Assembly (NCBI GenBank): GCA_022827265.1
Contig: JAJDTF010000091.1
Coordinates: 1 to 64,000, forward strand
Length of the DNA: 64,000 nucleotides
From: Acidimicrobiia bacterium
GTDB lineage: Bacteria > Actinomycetota > Acidimicrobiia > Acidimicrobiales > Poriferisodalaceae
Direction of reading: 5' to 3'
This document shows positions 43,187 to 51,106 of this stretch, in pieces (position 1 is the stretch's first letter; the number at the start of each line of letters is the position of its first letter). The notes beneath the pieces were generated by a model that was given only the letters and a program-made list of their open reading frames with translations, was not told where the DNA came from and searched no databases. Position numbers and translations under genes: made by a program.

Positions 43187-43924
43187 TCAGTTGGCCAGCA
43201 ATGCAATCAATCCGATTATCGGTAGCGCAGCAGCTAAGCTACTAGTTATAGACTTCAACAAGGGAAACCGGCCGCCCTCACGCTCGGGACATACGGCTAA
43301 GCTGAGCAATGTCGCCAACCCGAAGATAACTACGCCAATCACACCTGTTGTCATCTCGTCACTGTCTTCAGCAGTGATGACCCCGAACCAGAGAATGGCG
43401 ATCGTTAGATACCTAAGTGCCAAATGAGCGATATAACTCGATTCACTGTCCCTGTACCGCCAAGTTCGATTTATGCGTACCAACCTCTGTGATGACGATC
43501 CGATAGCGAGCTTCGCTGGATTTGACGGGGACGCTGATGCAAGCCGTGCTTGTGAAGGGCGGTCAGTTACAGTCGTGCCGACGTTCTTCTGTAGTTCTAT
43601 TGCCCCATCGACCCGCGACAGTCTTGCCGATCGACGTGAGCTACGGCCTCGCGCCATGAAGCGCAGCCCAGCTCCGATAAGCGTTGCACCACCGAGCACG
43701 AATACGAGGGAGACGTAGGACGCATTGCCACGGGACACGCCCTGAACAAATTCGTAGCCAGTCCCGATGAGTATGCCGAATCCGTAGAGCAAAAGGATGG
43801 CACCGAGAATCGGGCGCCGTCGCTTCGTTCTTGGTACCCCGCCGGATGATGAGCGTGCCCTCGGATGCGGCTCAGACCGTCTAGCTTGATGACGAGCAGT
43901 CATCCCGTGCCGCTGCGAGTTCAT
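43187..43924 (-). CDS. Unrecognised multispanning membrane protein
   Basis: 245 residues. A basic N-terminus (TARHQARRSEPHPRARSS, then TKRRRP) is followed by hydrophobic helices: ILGAILLLYGFGILIGTGYEF, YVSLVFVLGGATLIGAGLRFM, LALRYLTIAILWFGVITA, VIGVVIFGLATLLSLAVC and SLAAALPIIGLIALLAN. The loop between helices 2 and 3 is long and Ser/Arg-rich. No family is recognised. It lies on the same strand as the zinc-ribbon gene, 145 bp upstream of it, and the two share low G+C and could be expressed together. An ATG at 43903 (MTARHQ) would shorten the N-terminus by seven residues. Confidence 0.62.
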   Translation of the reverse strand: MNSQRHGMTARHQARRSEPHPRARSSSGGVPRTKRRRPILGAILLLYGFGILIGTGYEFVQGVSRGNASYVSLVFVLGGATLIGAGLRFMARGRSSRRSARLSRVDGAIELQKNVGTTVTDRPSQARLASASPSNPAKLAIGSSSQRLVRINRTWRYRDSESSYIAHLALRYLTIAILWFGVITAEDSDEMTTGVIGVVIFGLATLLSLAVCPEREGGRFPLLKSITSSLAAALPIIGLIALLAN

Positions 43925-44026
43925 AGTTACACGCTAATCGGCACGATTGCGCTACTCACCACTGAACCCAGCCGCGGAAGCGTGGGCGCTGCGAACTTGC
44001 GCAACGAGTGCTTGTCCCCCACTCGC

Positions 44027-44116
44027 TGGTCGGCCGTGCTCGGCGAGATGGCCACCGGCGTCGGCGCCGACGGCCTGTACCCCCTCATCACCAGCGGCAC
44101 CGCCGCCCTGGCCTGA
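44027..44116 (+). pseudogene. 3' fragment of an acyl-CoA dehydrogenase gene
   Basis: A stretch encoding WSAVLGEMATGVGADGLYPL and ITSGTAALA with its own TGA, in frame and about 96 percent identical to the end of the gene ending at 42052. The 40 bp before it (LRNECLSPTR) still resemble the corresponding EYGSDAHW region but are degraded. It has no start or upstream domains, so it is a relic from duplication, recombination or the insertion that brought in the low-G+C block. Confidence 0.85.
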
Positions 44117-44130
44117 GCCGCAACCGGCAC

Positions 44131-44142
44131 GAACTGCAGTTC
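44131..44142 (+). promoter_or_regulatory. 12-bp perfect palindrome GAACTGCAGTTC
   Basis: It lies about 160 bp before the RHH antitoxin gene. GCAGTTC recurs once more at 44155-44161. It is a possible operator half-site; no bound regulator can be named. Confidence 0.3.
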
Positions 44143-44286
44143 ACCGAGGGGACGGCAGTTCAGGTAATGCCGGGCGCGCGACAAAACGGTTTGGTCGAGG
44201 TGCTCTCGGGGACCCATGATCCCAACGTGTGTTCGACGCCGGCCCAGTTGGCGGGTATGTCAGGAGTAGGCGTGCTACGGACGTAT

Positions 44287-44292
44287 TACAAT
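44287..44292 (+). promoter_or_regulatory. -10 hexamer of the toxin-antitoxin operon
   Basis: TACAAT, five of six positions as in TATAAT, 6 nt before the ATG at 44299. The transcript would begin at or next to the start codon. Confidence 0.55.
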
Positions 44293-44298
44293 GCAGGC

Positions 44299-44532
44299 AT
44301 GGGCGGTACGACCACGATCCGCCTGAGTGACGAGGATCGGCAACTGCTGGCCCAGTTGGTCCCCGAGTACGGCGACCAGTCAAGCGTCATCAGGCATGGC
44401 ATCCGCAGACTTGCCGAGGAACAGCGACAGCGACAAGAGCTCCGGGCGCTGCTGGAGGACTGGGAGGCCGAGTCAGGCCCGGTCGATGAAGACATGGTTG
44501 CCGAGATGCAGCGGCGCTACTTCAACCGGTGA
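44299..44532 (+). CDS. Ribbon-helix-helix antitoxin
   Basis: 77 residues. The N-terminal TTTIRLSDEDRQLLAQLVPE and QSSVIRHGIRRLAEEQ form a ribbon-helix-helix DNA-binding unit (a ParD/CopG-like dimer that would bind its own operator). A charged C-terminal tail (ALLEDWEAESGPVDEDMVAE) would wrap the toxin. Its stop overlaps the GTG of the PIN gene (GTGA), typical of antitoxin-toxin coupling. The ATG at 44299 was chosen over one at 44252 because of the -10 hexamer and because the RHH strand begins there. Confidence 0.82.
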   Translation: MGGTTTIRLSDEDRQLLAQLVPEYGDQSSVIRHGIRRLAEEQRQRQELRALLEDWEAESGPVDEDMVAEMQRRYFNR

Positions 44533-44906
44533 TCCTCGACGCCGGTGTGCTCATCGCGATTGATCGCGGCACCGAGACCGGCAGGGCCTTGCTCGTTAGC
44601 GTGGACCGGCTCGCCGAGCCGCTCCACACGACTGCACCGGTCGCGGCACAGGTGTGGCGCAACGGCGGTCGACAGGCTCGCCTCGCACAGGCGCTCAGAG
44701 CAATGACGCTGCACCCATTTGAGCCGGCAGACATTGCCGTGGTGGGCGAAACCCTGCGCAGATCGGGCACTGCCGACGCTGTCGACGCGCATCTCTACGT
44801 AGTGGCGGAGCGCATTGGTCACGACATCCTCACCTCCGATGTCGACGACTTCACGTCGCTTCGCACGGCGGCGCCGAATGCCCCGCAGGTGCTGGCGTGG
44901 CAATGA
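44529..44906 (+). CDS. PIN-domain toxin (VapC-like ribonuclease)
   Basis: 125 residues. PIN-domain acids appear in order: Asp in MILDAGVLIAID, Glu or Asp near TAPVAAQVW (the usual Glu is replaced by Gln here), Asp in GTADAVDAHLYVVAE and Asp in ILTSDVDDF. Such Mg2+-dependent nucleases cut tRNA or rRNA when freed from the antitoxin. The missing Glu in the second motif may weaken activity or mark a subfamily. It is coupled to the RHH gene, giving a VapBC-type module although the antitoxin is RHH. Partner and target are inferred. Confidence 0.82.
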   Translation: MILDAGVLIAIDRGTETGRALLVSVDRLAEPLHTTAPVAAQVWRNGGRQARLAQALRAMTLHPFEPADIAVVGETLRRSGTADAVDAHLYVVAERIGHDILTSDVDDFTSLRTAAPNAPQVLAWQ

Positions 44907-45199
44907 CCTCGCCCTTCGAACGCACGCCCGGTTGAGAGCGGCGGGCACCGGCGGCCGGCCGAGTTGATCGACGCAACCTGGCCTCAGCGCACACCGGGAG
45001 GATCGACCTCCCACCGGAGTGGCCGGTCTCTGCCGCCGCATCGAACTGAATCGAAGTTCTGCGCGGTGGATTGGCTCGAAGCAATCTTGACCGACATTGA
45101 ATATGATTCAAATAAATTGAAACTATTTGCAATATATTTGTAACCAATTGATTTGCATATGAGTGCTTTCGTGTGACACTCCGCCGGTAGAGTGAACGT
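44907..45199 (+). other. Intergenic region with a strongly AT-rich segment
   Basis: No gene is seen. From about 45090 to 45175 the sequence is almost all A/T (runs such as TTCAAATAAATTGAAACTA), in sharp contrast to the G+C-rich surroundings. It precedes the HNH gene. It may be an upstream activating or xenogeneic-silencer binding region, or an insertion scar. Confidence 0.6.
45188..45193 (+). promoter_or_regulatory. -10 hexamer of the DUF222-HNH gene
   Basis: TAGAGT, 6 nt before the ATG at 45200. Confidence 0.45.
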
Positions 45200-46567
45200 A
45201 TGTTCTCGCAAGTGCAGCAGGCGCTCGAATGCCTCAGCTCAGCCCTTGCCGGCATCGATGCCGCACCGACGGCCGAACTGCGTCGCACGCTCGAGACGGC
45301 AAAGTCGCTGCGGTCGCGTGTCGAACTGCTCGAGACCAGGGCTGCGTCGCTTATCGCGCGGCGAGAGCGCCACGGCGACGGCGGCGCCGGACTGCTGAAC
45401 CAGGTCGGCGGGCGCTCGCGTGCCGAGGCCGCCCGCAACGTCCGAACCGACGCAGAGCTCGCTGAGCTGCCCGCGGCTCACACGGCGGTTTCAGAGGGCG
45501 AGATGAGCCTTGCGAATGCCGCCAAGCTCGCAAGGGCAGCCCGCAAGACCAGCCCCGACGCAGTGCAGGGCGATACCGATCTGGTCCAGATGGCCAAGAC
45601 GCTGCCCGAGGACGAGTTCGCCCAGGCTGCCCAGCGCTGGACGATCCGGCACCAGAGCACCGACGACCTTGCCGCTCAGCATCGCCGCAACCGGCGCAAC
45701 CGCCATGTGCGGTTCTGGAACGGCGACGACGGCACCGTGCAGATGCGCGGTTCGTTCGATGCCGAGATGGGCGCCCGCATCCAGCAACGCCTGCGGCGCC
45801 AAGCCGAGCAGCTGCGCCAGGCAGACCGCCGGCGGCAGACGCAGTCCCAATCCTCGAAGTCCGCGCTCAACGCCGAAGAAGACCACGACGCCGCCAGCGC
45901 GACGCCCAGCACGGCCACTCGAAGCCGCGATCAACGCATGGCCGACGCCCTCGACACACTCCTCTCTGCGGCAATTGAGACCCAACCGGCAGACAGCCCC
46001 GACGCCGTGCGCTCCACGGCGGCGGAGATCATCATTCGCGCAGACCTTGCGGCCCTGACTGGCGAACCTGGCGGCATCGCCGAAATCTGCGGCATTGGTC
46101 CGATCCCTCCCAGCACCCTGCAGCGGCTGGCTTGCAACTCCGATGTCTGGATCGAGGTCTTCGGCGACGAGCTCACACCGCTGTATGAGACTGTCGTCAG
46201 TCGAGCGCCCACCGCCGCACAACGGCGCGCGCTGATCGCTCGCGACGGGGCGTGCATCGGCTGCGGGGAGCCGCCAGGCGAGTGCGAAGCCCACCACATC
46301 ATCCCGTGCCAAAGCGGCGGCAAGACCCGCCTCGACAACCTCGTGCTCGTGTGCTGGTCATGCCACGACCTCATTCACGACCACAACTGGCGGGTGCTCA
46401 TCCGCGCCGGCCGCTACCGGCTGGCACCTCCCGACCCAGCACACCGCGTCAACCCTGCCCCCCAGCGCAAACCCAAACCCCGAGCCTCGCGGGGCACACG
46501 GAACACAACCGGAGTCCCGCCGCCCTCGGCCGTCGCCAAGTCGCTGTGGGAAGAGCCTGCAGCCTGA
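45200..46567 (+). CDS. DUF222 and HNH endonuclease domain protein
   Basis: 455 residues. The N-terminal DUF222 part is helical (LECLSSALAGIDAAPTAELR, ARNVRTDAELAELPAAHTAV). The C-terminal HNH nuclease is clear: IARDGACIGCGEPPGECEAH, HHIIPCQSGGKTRLDNLVLV and CWSCHDLIHDHNW, with a CxxC...CxxC zinc site and the His-Asn-His metal site. This architecture is widespread and multi-copy in actinobacteria and often linked to mobile DNA. Its biological role is not established. It stands alone after the TA pair behind the AT-rich segment. Confidence 0.93.
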   Translation: MFSQVQQALECLSSALAGIDAAPTAELRRTLETAKSLRSRVELLETRAASLIARRERHGDGGAGLLNQVGGRSRAEAARNVRTDAELAELPAAHTAVSEGEMSLANAAKLARAARKTSPDAVQGDTDLVQMAKTLPEDEFAQAAQRWTIRHQSTDDLAAQHRRNRRNRHVRFWNGDDGTVQMRGSFDAEMGARIQQRLRRQAEQLRQADRRRQTQSQSSKSALNAEEDHDAASATPSTATRSRDQRMADALDTLLSAAIETQPADSPDAVRSTAAEIIIRADLAALTGEPGGIAEICGIGPIPPSTLQRLACNSDVWIEVFGDELTPLYETVVSRAPTAAQRRALIARDGACIGCGEPPGECEAHHIIPCQSGGKTRLDNLVLVCWSCHDLIHDHNWRVLIRAGRYRLAPPDPAHRVNPAPQRKPKPRASRGTRNTTGVPPPSAVAKSLWEEPAA

Positions 46568-46742
46568 GCGGCCGAAACCGAAACACAGCCAACCCACGCG
46601 CTTTGATTCGCTGACGCAGCCGGGGTCTTGCGCGGGCCTGTCAGGAAATTTCTGTATCGGGCGTGATCTGAGGTTCCGCAGCCAGGGGCTGTGGGCAATC
46701 CCGAGTCGGAGGTCGCACTGAGCGCTCCGGTGGTGGCGCATC

Positions 46743-46748
46743 TACGCT
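46743..46748 (+). promoter_or_regulatory. -10 hexamer of the enoyl-CoA hydratase gene
   Basis: TACGCT, 6 nt before the ATG at 46755. Confidence 0.4.
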
Positions 46749-46754
46749 CGCCGC

Positions 46755-47573
46755 ATGGATGAGAGCGCATTTGACGAATTCGGCCAGTACGGGGATGTCT
46801 CGGTCAAGCTGAGCGAGGACCACGTGGCGGTCGTGGAGATTCACCGGCCGCCGAACAACTTCTTCGATCTGGAGCTGATCGACGGGCTGGTTGCTGCGTT
46901 CGGCGACCTCGACGAAGAGGACGGCTGCCGGGCCAGCGTGCTGTGCTCGGAGGGCAAGAATTTCTGTGCGGGCGCCCAGTTCGGCAGCGACGGGCGCCGG
47001 GGCGGCGAGATCACCGCCACCAACGCAGACGGCACCCCCCGCCACCTGTACGACGCGGCATTCGACCTGTTCTCCAAGAGCAAGCCGGTGGTCGGGGCCA
47101 TCCAAGGGGCAGCAGTCGGCGGCGGCTTGGGCGTGGCCTGCTTCCCGGACTTCCGCATCGCAGCACCAGAGGCCCGCTTCACGGCCAACTTCGCCCGACT
47201 CGGGTTCCACCACGGCTTCGGGCTGACCGTGACGCTGCCTCTGCTGGTCGGCAACCAGCAGGCGTTGGACTTGCTCTACACCGGTCGGCGCGTCAAGGGC
47301 GACGAGGCCGTTGAGATCGGGCTGGCCGACAAGCTGGTGCCGCTCGACGACCTGCGCGAGGCCGCCTACGACTTCGCTTGCGAGATCGCCGGTTCGGCGC
47401 CGCTGGCCGTCGAATCGATCCGCTACACCATGCGAGGCCACCTGGCCGATGCCATCAAGGTGGCCACCGACAACGAGAAGGCCGAGCAGGATCGCCTGCG
47501 CACCACTAACGACTGGCGCGAGGGCGTGAGCGCCATGAACGAACGCCGAAAGCCCGACTTCACGCGCAGCTGA
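46755..47573 (+). CDS. Enoyl-CoA hydratase/isomerase family protein
   Basis: 272 residues of the crotonase fold. The oxyanion-hole motifs are NFCAGAQF and GAIQGAAVGGGLGVACFPDFRIAAPEARF. The usual catalytic Glu after 'GLxPxxG' is not clear: the region reads LGFHHGFGLTVTLPLLVG. The activity could therefore be hydratase, isomerase or hydrolase. The C-terminal KGDEAVEIGLADKLVP is typical. It is followed by an acyl-CoA dehydrogenase gene with a one-base overlap (TGATG). Likely part of a short beta-oxidation operon, substrate unknown. Confidence 0.92.
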   Translation: MDESAFDEFGQYGDVSVKLSEDHVAVVEIHRPPNNFFDLELIDGLVAAFGDLDEEDGCRASVLCSEGKNFCAGAQFGSDGRRGGEITATNADGTPRHLYDAAFDLFSKSKPVVGAIQGAAVGGGLGVACFPDFRIAAPEARFTANFARLGFHHGFGLTVTLPLLVGNQQALDLLYTGRRVKGDEAVEIGLADKLVPLDDLREAAYDFACEIAGSAPLAVESIRYTMRGHLADAIKVATDNEKAEQDRLRTTNDWREGVSAMNERRKPDFTRS

Positions 47574-48763
47574 TGCTGACCGCAGACAACATCCGTGCGG
47601 CGCTCGACGGGCTGCTCGAGCGACGCACCGACCAGACGCGCCTGACGTCGATGGGGGCCGGCAGCGATGACCTCGACGACGGCCGGGCCTACCTTGGGGC
47701 GACCGTGGAAGGCGGCTGGCACGTGCCGACCTGGCCGACCGCGCATGGCGGCCGGGATGCCTCGGTGGCAGAGAACCAGCTCATCGGCTCGGTGCTGCGC
47801 GAGTACGTCGTGCCCGACCTCTACCCGTTCGCCATCGGGCTCGGCATGGTGGGCCCGGCCCTGCTGGCGCACGGAACCGCAGAGCAGCAGGAGCGCTGGC
47901 TGCGGCAGATCGCGTCGGGCGCCGAGATCTGGTGCCAGATGTTCTCCGAGCCCGAGGCCGGCTCGGACCTTGCCAACGTGGCACTGAGCGCCGAGCGGGA
48001 CGGCGACGTGTGGCGGCTGGGCGGCCAGAAGACCTGGACCAGCCGGGCAATGTGGTCGAAATGGGCCATCTGCCTGGCCCGCACCGACCCAGCGCAGCCC
48101 AAGCACAAGGGCCTCACGATGTTCGTGATCTCCATGGACGCACCTGGCGTAGACGTGCGGCCGCTGCGGCAGATGAACAACGACGCCCACTTCAGCGAGG
48201 TGTTCGTGGACGGCGCTGTGGTGTCCGATGCTTGTCGGGTCGGCGACGTGGGCGAGGGTTGGCGGGTGGCCATGACGATCCTCTCGCACGAACGGGCAGG
48301 CGCCGGCAGCCGCGGCGGTGGCGACGGAGCGAAACGTGGCTCTCGCATTCCCACGTGGATCGCCGATCTGGCCGCGCTCGGCGCGCTCGATGACAAGGTG
48401 ATGCGGGACGAGGCCATGTCGATCTACCCCGCCGACATGGCGTCGCGGTGGACGGCGCAGCGGGCGGCCGACGAGGCCCGGTCCGGCGGCAGTCCGGGAC
48501 CGGCCGGCAGCGGTGCAAAGCTGAGGACGGTGTCGTCGTACAAACGGCGCTCATATCTGGCGAATCGCGCCGCGGGAGCCGCAGGCATGCTCGAAGACGG
48601 ACACGGCTACATCGAGACGGTGACGGCACCCTCGATGTCGATTCGGGGCGGCACCGACGAGATCCAGCGGAACATCCTGGGAGAGCGGGTGCTCGGCCTG
48701 CCCGGCGAACCCCGCCTCGACCGTGATGTGCCCTGGCGCGAATCCCGGCGGGGATTGCTATGA
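47573..48763 (+). CDS. Acyl-CoA dehydrogenase
   Basis: 396 residues. The hallmarks are WCQMFSEPEAGSDLANVALS, GGQKTWTSRAMWSKWAICLA, HFSEVFVDGAVVSDACRVG, the C-terminal GYIETVTAPSMSIRGGTDEIQRNIL split as APSMSIRGGTDEIQRNILGE, and VLGLPGEPRLD. The RGGTDEIQRN turn binds FAD and is strongly conserved. The segment between residues ~255 and ~300 (GGGDGAKRGSRIPTWIADLA) is unusually long. It is coupled to the enoyl-CoA hydratase gene. A separate event from the pair at 39783-42052. Confidence 0.94.
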   Translation: MLTADNIRAALDGLLERRTDQTRLTSMGAGSDDLDDGRAYLGATVEGGWHVPTWPTAHGGRDASVAENQLIGSVLREYVVPDLYPFAIGLGMVGPALLAHGTAEQQERWLRQIASGAEIWCQMFSEPEAGSDLANVALSAERDGDVWRLGGQKTWTSRAMWSKWAICLARTDPAQPKHKGLTMFVISMDAPGVDVRPLRQMNNDAHFSEVFVDGAVVSDACRVGDVGEGWRVAMTILSHERAGAGSRGGGDGAKRGSRIPTWIADLAALGALDDKVMRDEAMSIYPADMASRWTAQRAADEARSGGSPGPAGSGAKLRTVSSYKRRSYLANRAAGAAGMLEDGHGYIETVTAPSMSIRGGTDEIQRNILGERVLGLPGEPRLDRDVPWRESRRGLL

Positions 48764-48895
48764 GCCAGCGCTATTCCCGATGGGGACTGCTCTAGGCGGC
48801 GCGTGCACTGGCGCCCGGCGCGGCCCAATTCGATCGCGATCGTCAGCACCTGCGAGCCGCGCTAGACACTGGCAAACCCGAGCGAGGTGTCCACC

Positions 48896-49714
48896 ATGAG
48901 CGACTGGCCCACGACCTATGGCGAGGTCATGTTCCTGGAGGAACACGGCCCCGACACCTATGTGGGCGTCAGCCCCGAGTACATGTGGGGTCGCATCTAC
49001 GGCGGGCAGGTCATCGCCCAGGGCCTGTGGGCAGCGTTTCAGACCGTCGACGAAACGTTCGTGCCGCATTCCGTGCACGCCTATTTCATCCGCGGCGGCA
49101 CGCTCGACGAGCCGGTCCGCTACGAGGTGGACCGCTTGCGCAACGGCCGCTCGTTCTGCACCCGGGCAATCGTGGCACGCCAGAGCGGCGGCGCCATCTT
49201 GAACCTGTCGTGCTCATTCCATGTGGCCGAGCAGGACGCCGAAGTGCAGACTGCACGAATCCCGCTTGCCCCCGACCCGCAGGACTGCCGCAACATCGAC
49301 GAAGAGCGCTGGCCGTGGATCATGGAGCGCCGCCCGCTTCCGAGCCATCCGGGGGCGGGACAGTCGATGGGCTGGGTGCGCATTATCGATCCAATCGGCG
49401 ACGATGCCCGGCTGCACATCTGCGGGCTGGCGTTCACCTCCGATGCCATCCAGTTCAACGCCGCCCGCTCGCTGCACCCGCTGCAGGTGCCCCGCGAGCA
49501 GTACCAGGAGTCGTTCATGGGTGCGTCACTGGATCACGCCATGTGGTTCCACCGCCCGATGCGCGCCGATGAGTGGCACCTGTACCAGTTCGACTGCCAC
49601 GGTCTCACGAGCGCTCGCGGCATGACCGTGGGCAACCTGTTCGCTCCCGACGGCAGCCACGTCGCGACGATCGCCCAAGAAGTGCTGCTGCGCGAACGCC
49701 GCCCCCAGAACTAG
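48896..49714 (+). CDS. tesB: Acyl-CoA thioesterase II (TesB-like)
   Basis: 272 residues, double hotdog fold. Typical segments are RIYGGQVIAQGLWAAFQTVD, PHSVHAYFIRGGTLDEPVRY, VDRLRNGRSFCTRAIVARQSG, SLDHAMWFHRPMRADEWHLY, and the catalytic Asp in ASLDHAMWF. It would hydrolyse medium- to long-chain acyl-CoA. The ATG at 48896 has GAGGTG at suitable distance; a GTG at 48887 is an alternative. It begins 132 bp after the acyl-CoA dehydrogenase gene and probably belongs to the same fatty acid block. Confidence 0.93.
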   Translation: MSDWPTTYGEVMFLEEHGPDTYVGVSPEYMWGRIYGGQVIAQGLWAAFQTVDETFVPHSVHAYFIRGGTLDEPVRYEVDRLRNGRSFCTRAIVARQSGGAILNLSCSFHVAEQDAEVQTARIPLAPDPQDCRNIDEERWPWIMERRPLPSHPGAGQSMGWVRIIDPIGDDARLHICGLAFTSDAIQFNAARSLHPLQVPREQYQESFMGASLDHAMWFHRPMRADEWHLYQFDCHGLTSARGMTVGNLFAPDGSHVATIAQEVLLRERRPQN

Positions 49715-49792
49715 AGACTGCCGCGGTCGGGCTCGGCGGCCAGCAGCGCGGCAACCTGCTGCGGCGCCCCGTCGCGTTGGGGCTCAGTGCCG

Positions 49793-50236
49793 CTATGCGC
49801 AGCAGGCGTCGTCAGCGTGACTCTCGCGCTCCACACCGTCGCCACGTCGTGACAGCACCACGTTGTTCTTCACCTCGACATCGCCCTGCTTCACGTACCA
49901 CTCCCAGTCGATGCCGTGCGGATCGGTGGCCCAAGTCTCCACCTTCTCGGCGTAGCAGCACATGGTCTCGTCGATGGTGGAGGTGGTGAGGCCGGCTTCG
50001 ACCATGCGGGCGTGAGCCTGCTCCACCTCCGTGGCGGATTCGGTCTCGACTCCGAGATGGTTGATGGTGCCCCCGTCGCCGTCGGACTCGAACAGCACCA
50101 GCTTCAGCGGCGGCTCGTCGATCGCAAAATTGGCATAGCCGGGTCGCCGTTTGGCAGGTTCTGCGCCGAACAGCCGCGAGTAGAAGTCGACCGCATCGTC
50201 GATGTCGTCCACATTGAGTGCCAGCTGCAACCTCAT
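49793..50236 (-). CDS. ArsI-like C-As lyase (VOC family)
   Basis: 147 residues of the vicinal-oxygen-chelate fold, with the cadmium/arsenic-induced branch signature GYANFAIDEPPLKLVLFE and INHLGVE. The residues known from ArsI line up: metal ligands Gln4, His60 and Glu112, and the vicinal thiol pair Cys93-Cys94 (TMCCYAEK) that binds organic As(III). ArsI cleaves the C-As bond of methylarsenite and aromatic arsenicals. CadI is the close alternative. A second Cys pair sits at the very C-terminus (DACCA). No arsR or arsenic efflux gene is nearby. A TAGTGT hexamer lies 6 nt before the ATG. Confidence 0.82.
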   Translation of the reverse strand: MRLQLALNVDDIDDAVDFYSRLFGAEPAKRRPGYANFAIDEPPLKLVLFESDGDGGTINHLGVETESATEVEQAHARMVEAGLTTSTIDETMCCYAEKVETWATDPHGIDWEWYVKQGDVEVKNNVVLSRRGDGVERESHADDACCA

Positions 50237-50242
50237 GGGCTC

Positions 50243-50248
50243 ACACTA
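50243..50248 (-). promoter_or_regulatory. -10 hexamer of the ArsI-like gene
   Basis: TAGTGT on the minus strand, 6 nt before the ATG at 50236. Confidence 0.45.
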
Positions 50249-50312
50249 CGGCGAGCGCCGTGTACCGCACAGGACGATCCCGGACATCTGAACCCGCTGG
50301 CCGCGAGCCATC

Positions 50313-50318
50313 TAAGGT
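50313..50318 (+). promoter_or_regulatory. -10 hexamer of the hydratase-like gene
   Basis: TAAGGT, 8 nt before the GTG at 50327. Confidence 0.4.
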
Positions 50319-50326
50319 GCGCCGCT

Positions 50327-51106
50327 GTGACTCCGCCACAACCGCTCAACACCGATCAGCTCGCGGCTGCAGACGCCCTGACCGCCTACTTCGCCGATGG
50401 AGGCGAGGCGCCGTCCGAGGCGTTCGCCGAGCTGGGCTTCGAGGACGGGCTTGCCATCCAGTGCGAGATGCAGCGACGAGCCGTCGCAGGCGGCGCTGTG
50501 CATGCCGGCTGGAAGGTCGGGCTCACATCGGACCGGGCCCGCACGACAGTGGGCATCGACGACCGGCCGTTCGGGCATGTCAACCGGGTGCTCACTTCGC
50601 CCGCCGATCTGCCGTCGGCGGAGATCCGCAAGGTGAGCATCGAACCCGAGATGTGCTTCGTGATCGGCGAGCGCATCGCCGGCGACAATGTCGATCCGGC
50701 CTCGGTGCCCGCCCGGATCGCACTGGTCTGCGCCGGCTACGAGGTGAACGAGGCACGGGTTGCCGTGGGAGGCAACCTGGCCATGCTCGTTGCCGACAAC
50801 CTGACGAACTGGGCCATCGTGCGAGGCTCAGGCGTGGACGCACCGCCGGCGGGAGAACTCGACCGCTGCGTGGTGACAGTGTCATGCGATGGCGAGGAGC
50901 AGTTCAGCTGTACCGCCGCAGACGAGGTCGATAACCCCTACCTGTCGATTGCCCGGCTCGCGGCCACGCTGCACCGGCACGGCATGGCACTCGAGCCGGG
51001 CCAGAGCGTGATCACCGGCGCGTATGCCCGCTTCCGGGCAGAACCCGGTCAACGCTGGGTAACCAACTACAGCGGTATAGGAGACGTGGAGGCGACGATC
51101 TCATGA
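50327..51106 (+). CDS. 2-keto-4-pentenoate hydratase/FAH-superfamily protein
   Basis: 259 residues, resembling the MhpD/DmpE hydratase and decarboxylase group of the fumarylacetoacetate hydrolase superfamily. Visible are AGWKVGLTSDRARTTVGIDD, KVSIEPEMCFVIGERIAG (metal-binding Glu), VCAGYEVNEARVAVGGNL, LVADNLTNWAIVRGSG and the final PGQSVITGAYARFRAEPGQR. It would add water to a 2-oxopent-4-enoate in meta-cleavage pathways, but the ring-cleaving enzymes are not here. The start is chosen by the -10 hexamer. The stop overlaps the next gene's ATG (ATGA). Confidence 0.85.
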   Translation: MTPPQPLNTDQLAAADALTAYFADGGEAPSEAFAELGFEDGLAIQCEMQRRAVAGGAVHAGWKVGLTSDRARTTVGIDDRPFGHVNRVLTSPADLPSAEIRKVSIEPEMCFVIGERIAGDNVDPASVPARIALVCAGYEVNEARVAVGGNLAMLVADNLTNWAIVRGSGVDAPPAGELDRCVVTVSCDGEEQFSCTAADEVDNPYLSIARLAATLHRHGMALEPGQSVITGAYARFRAEPGQRWVTNYSGIGDVEATIS

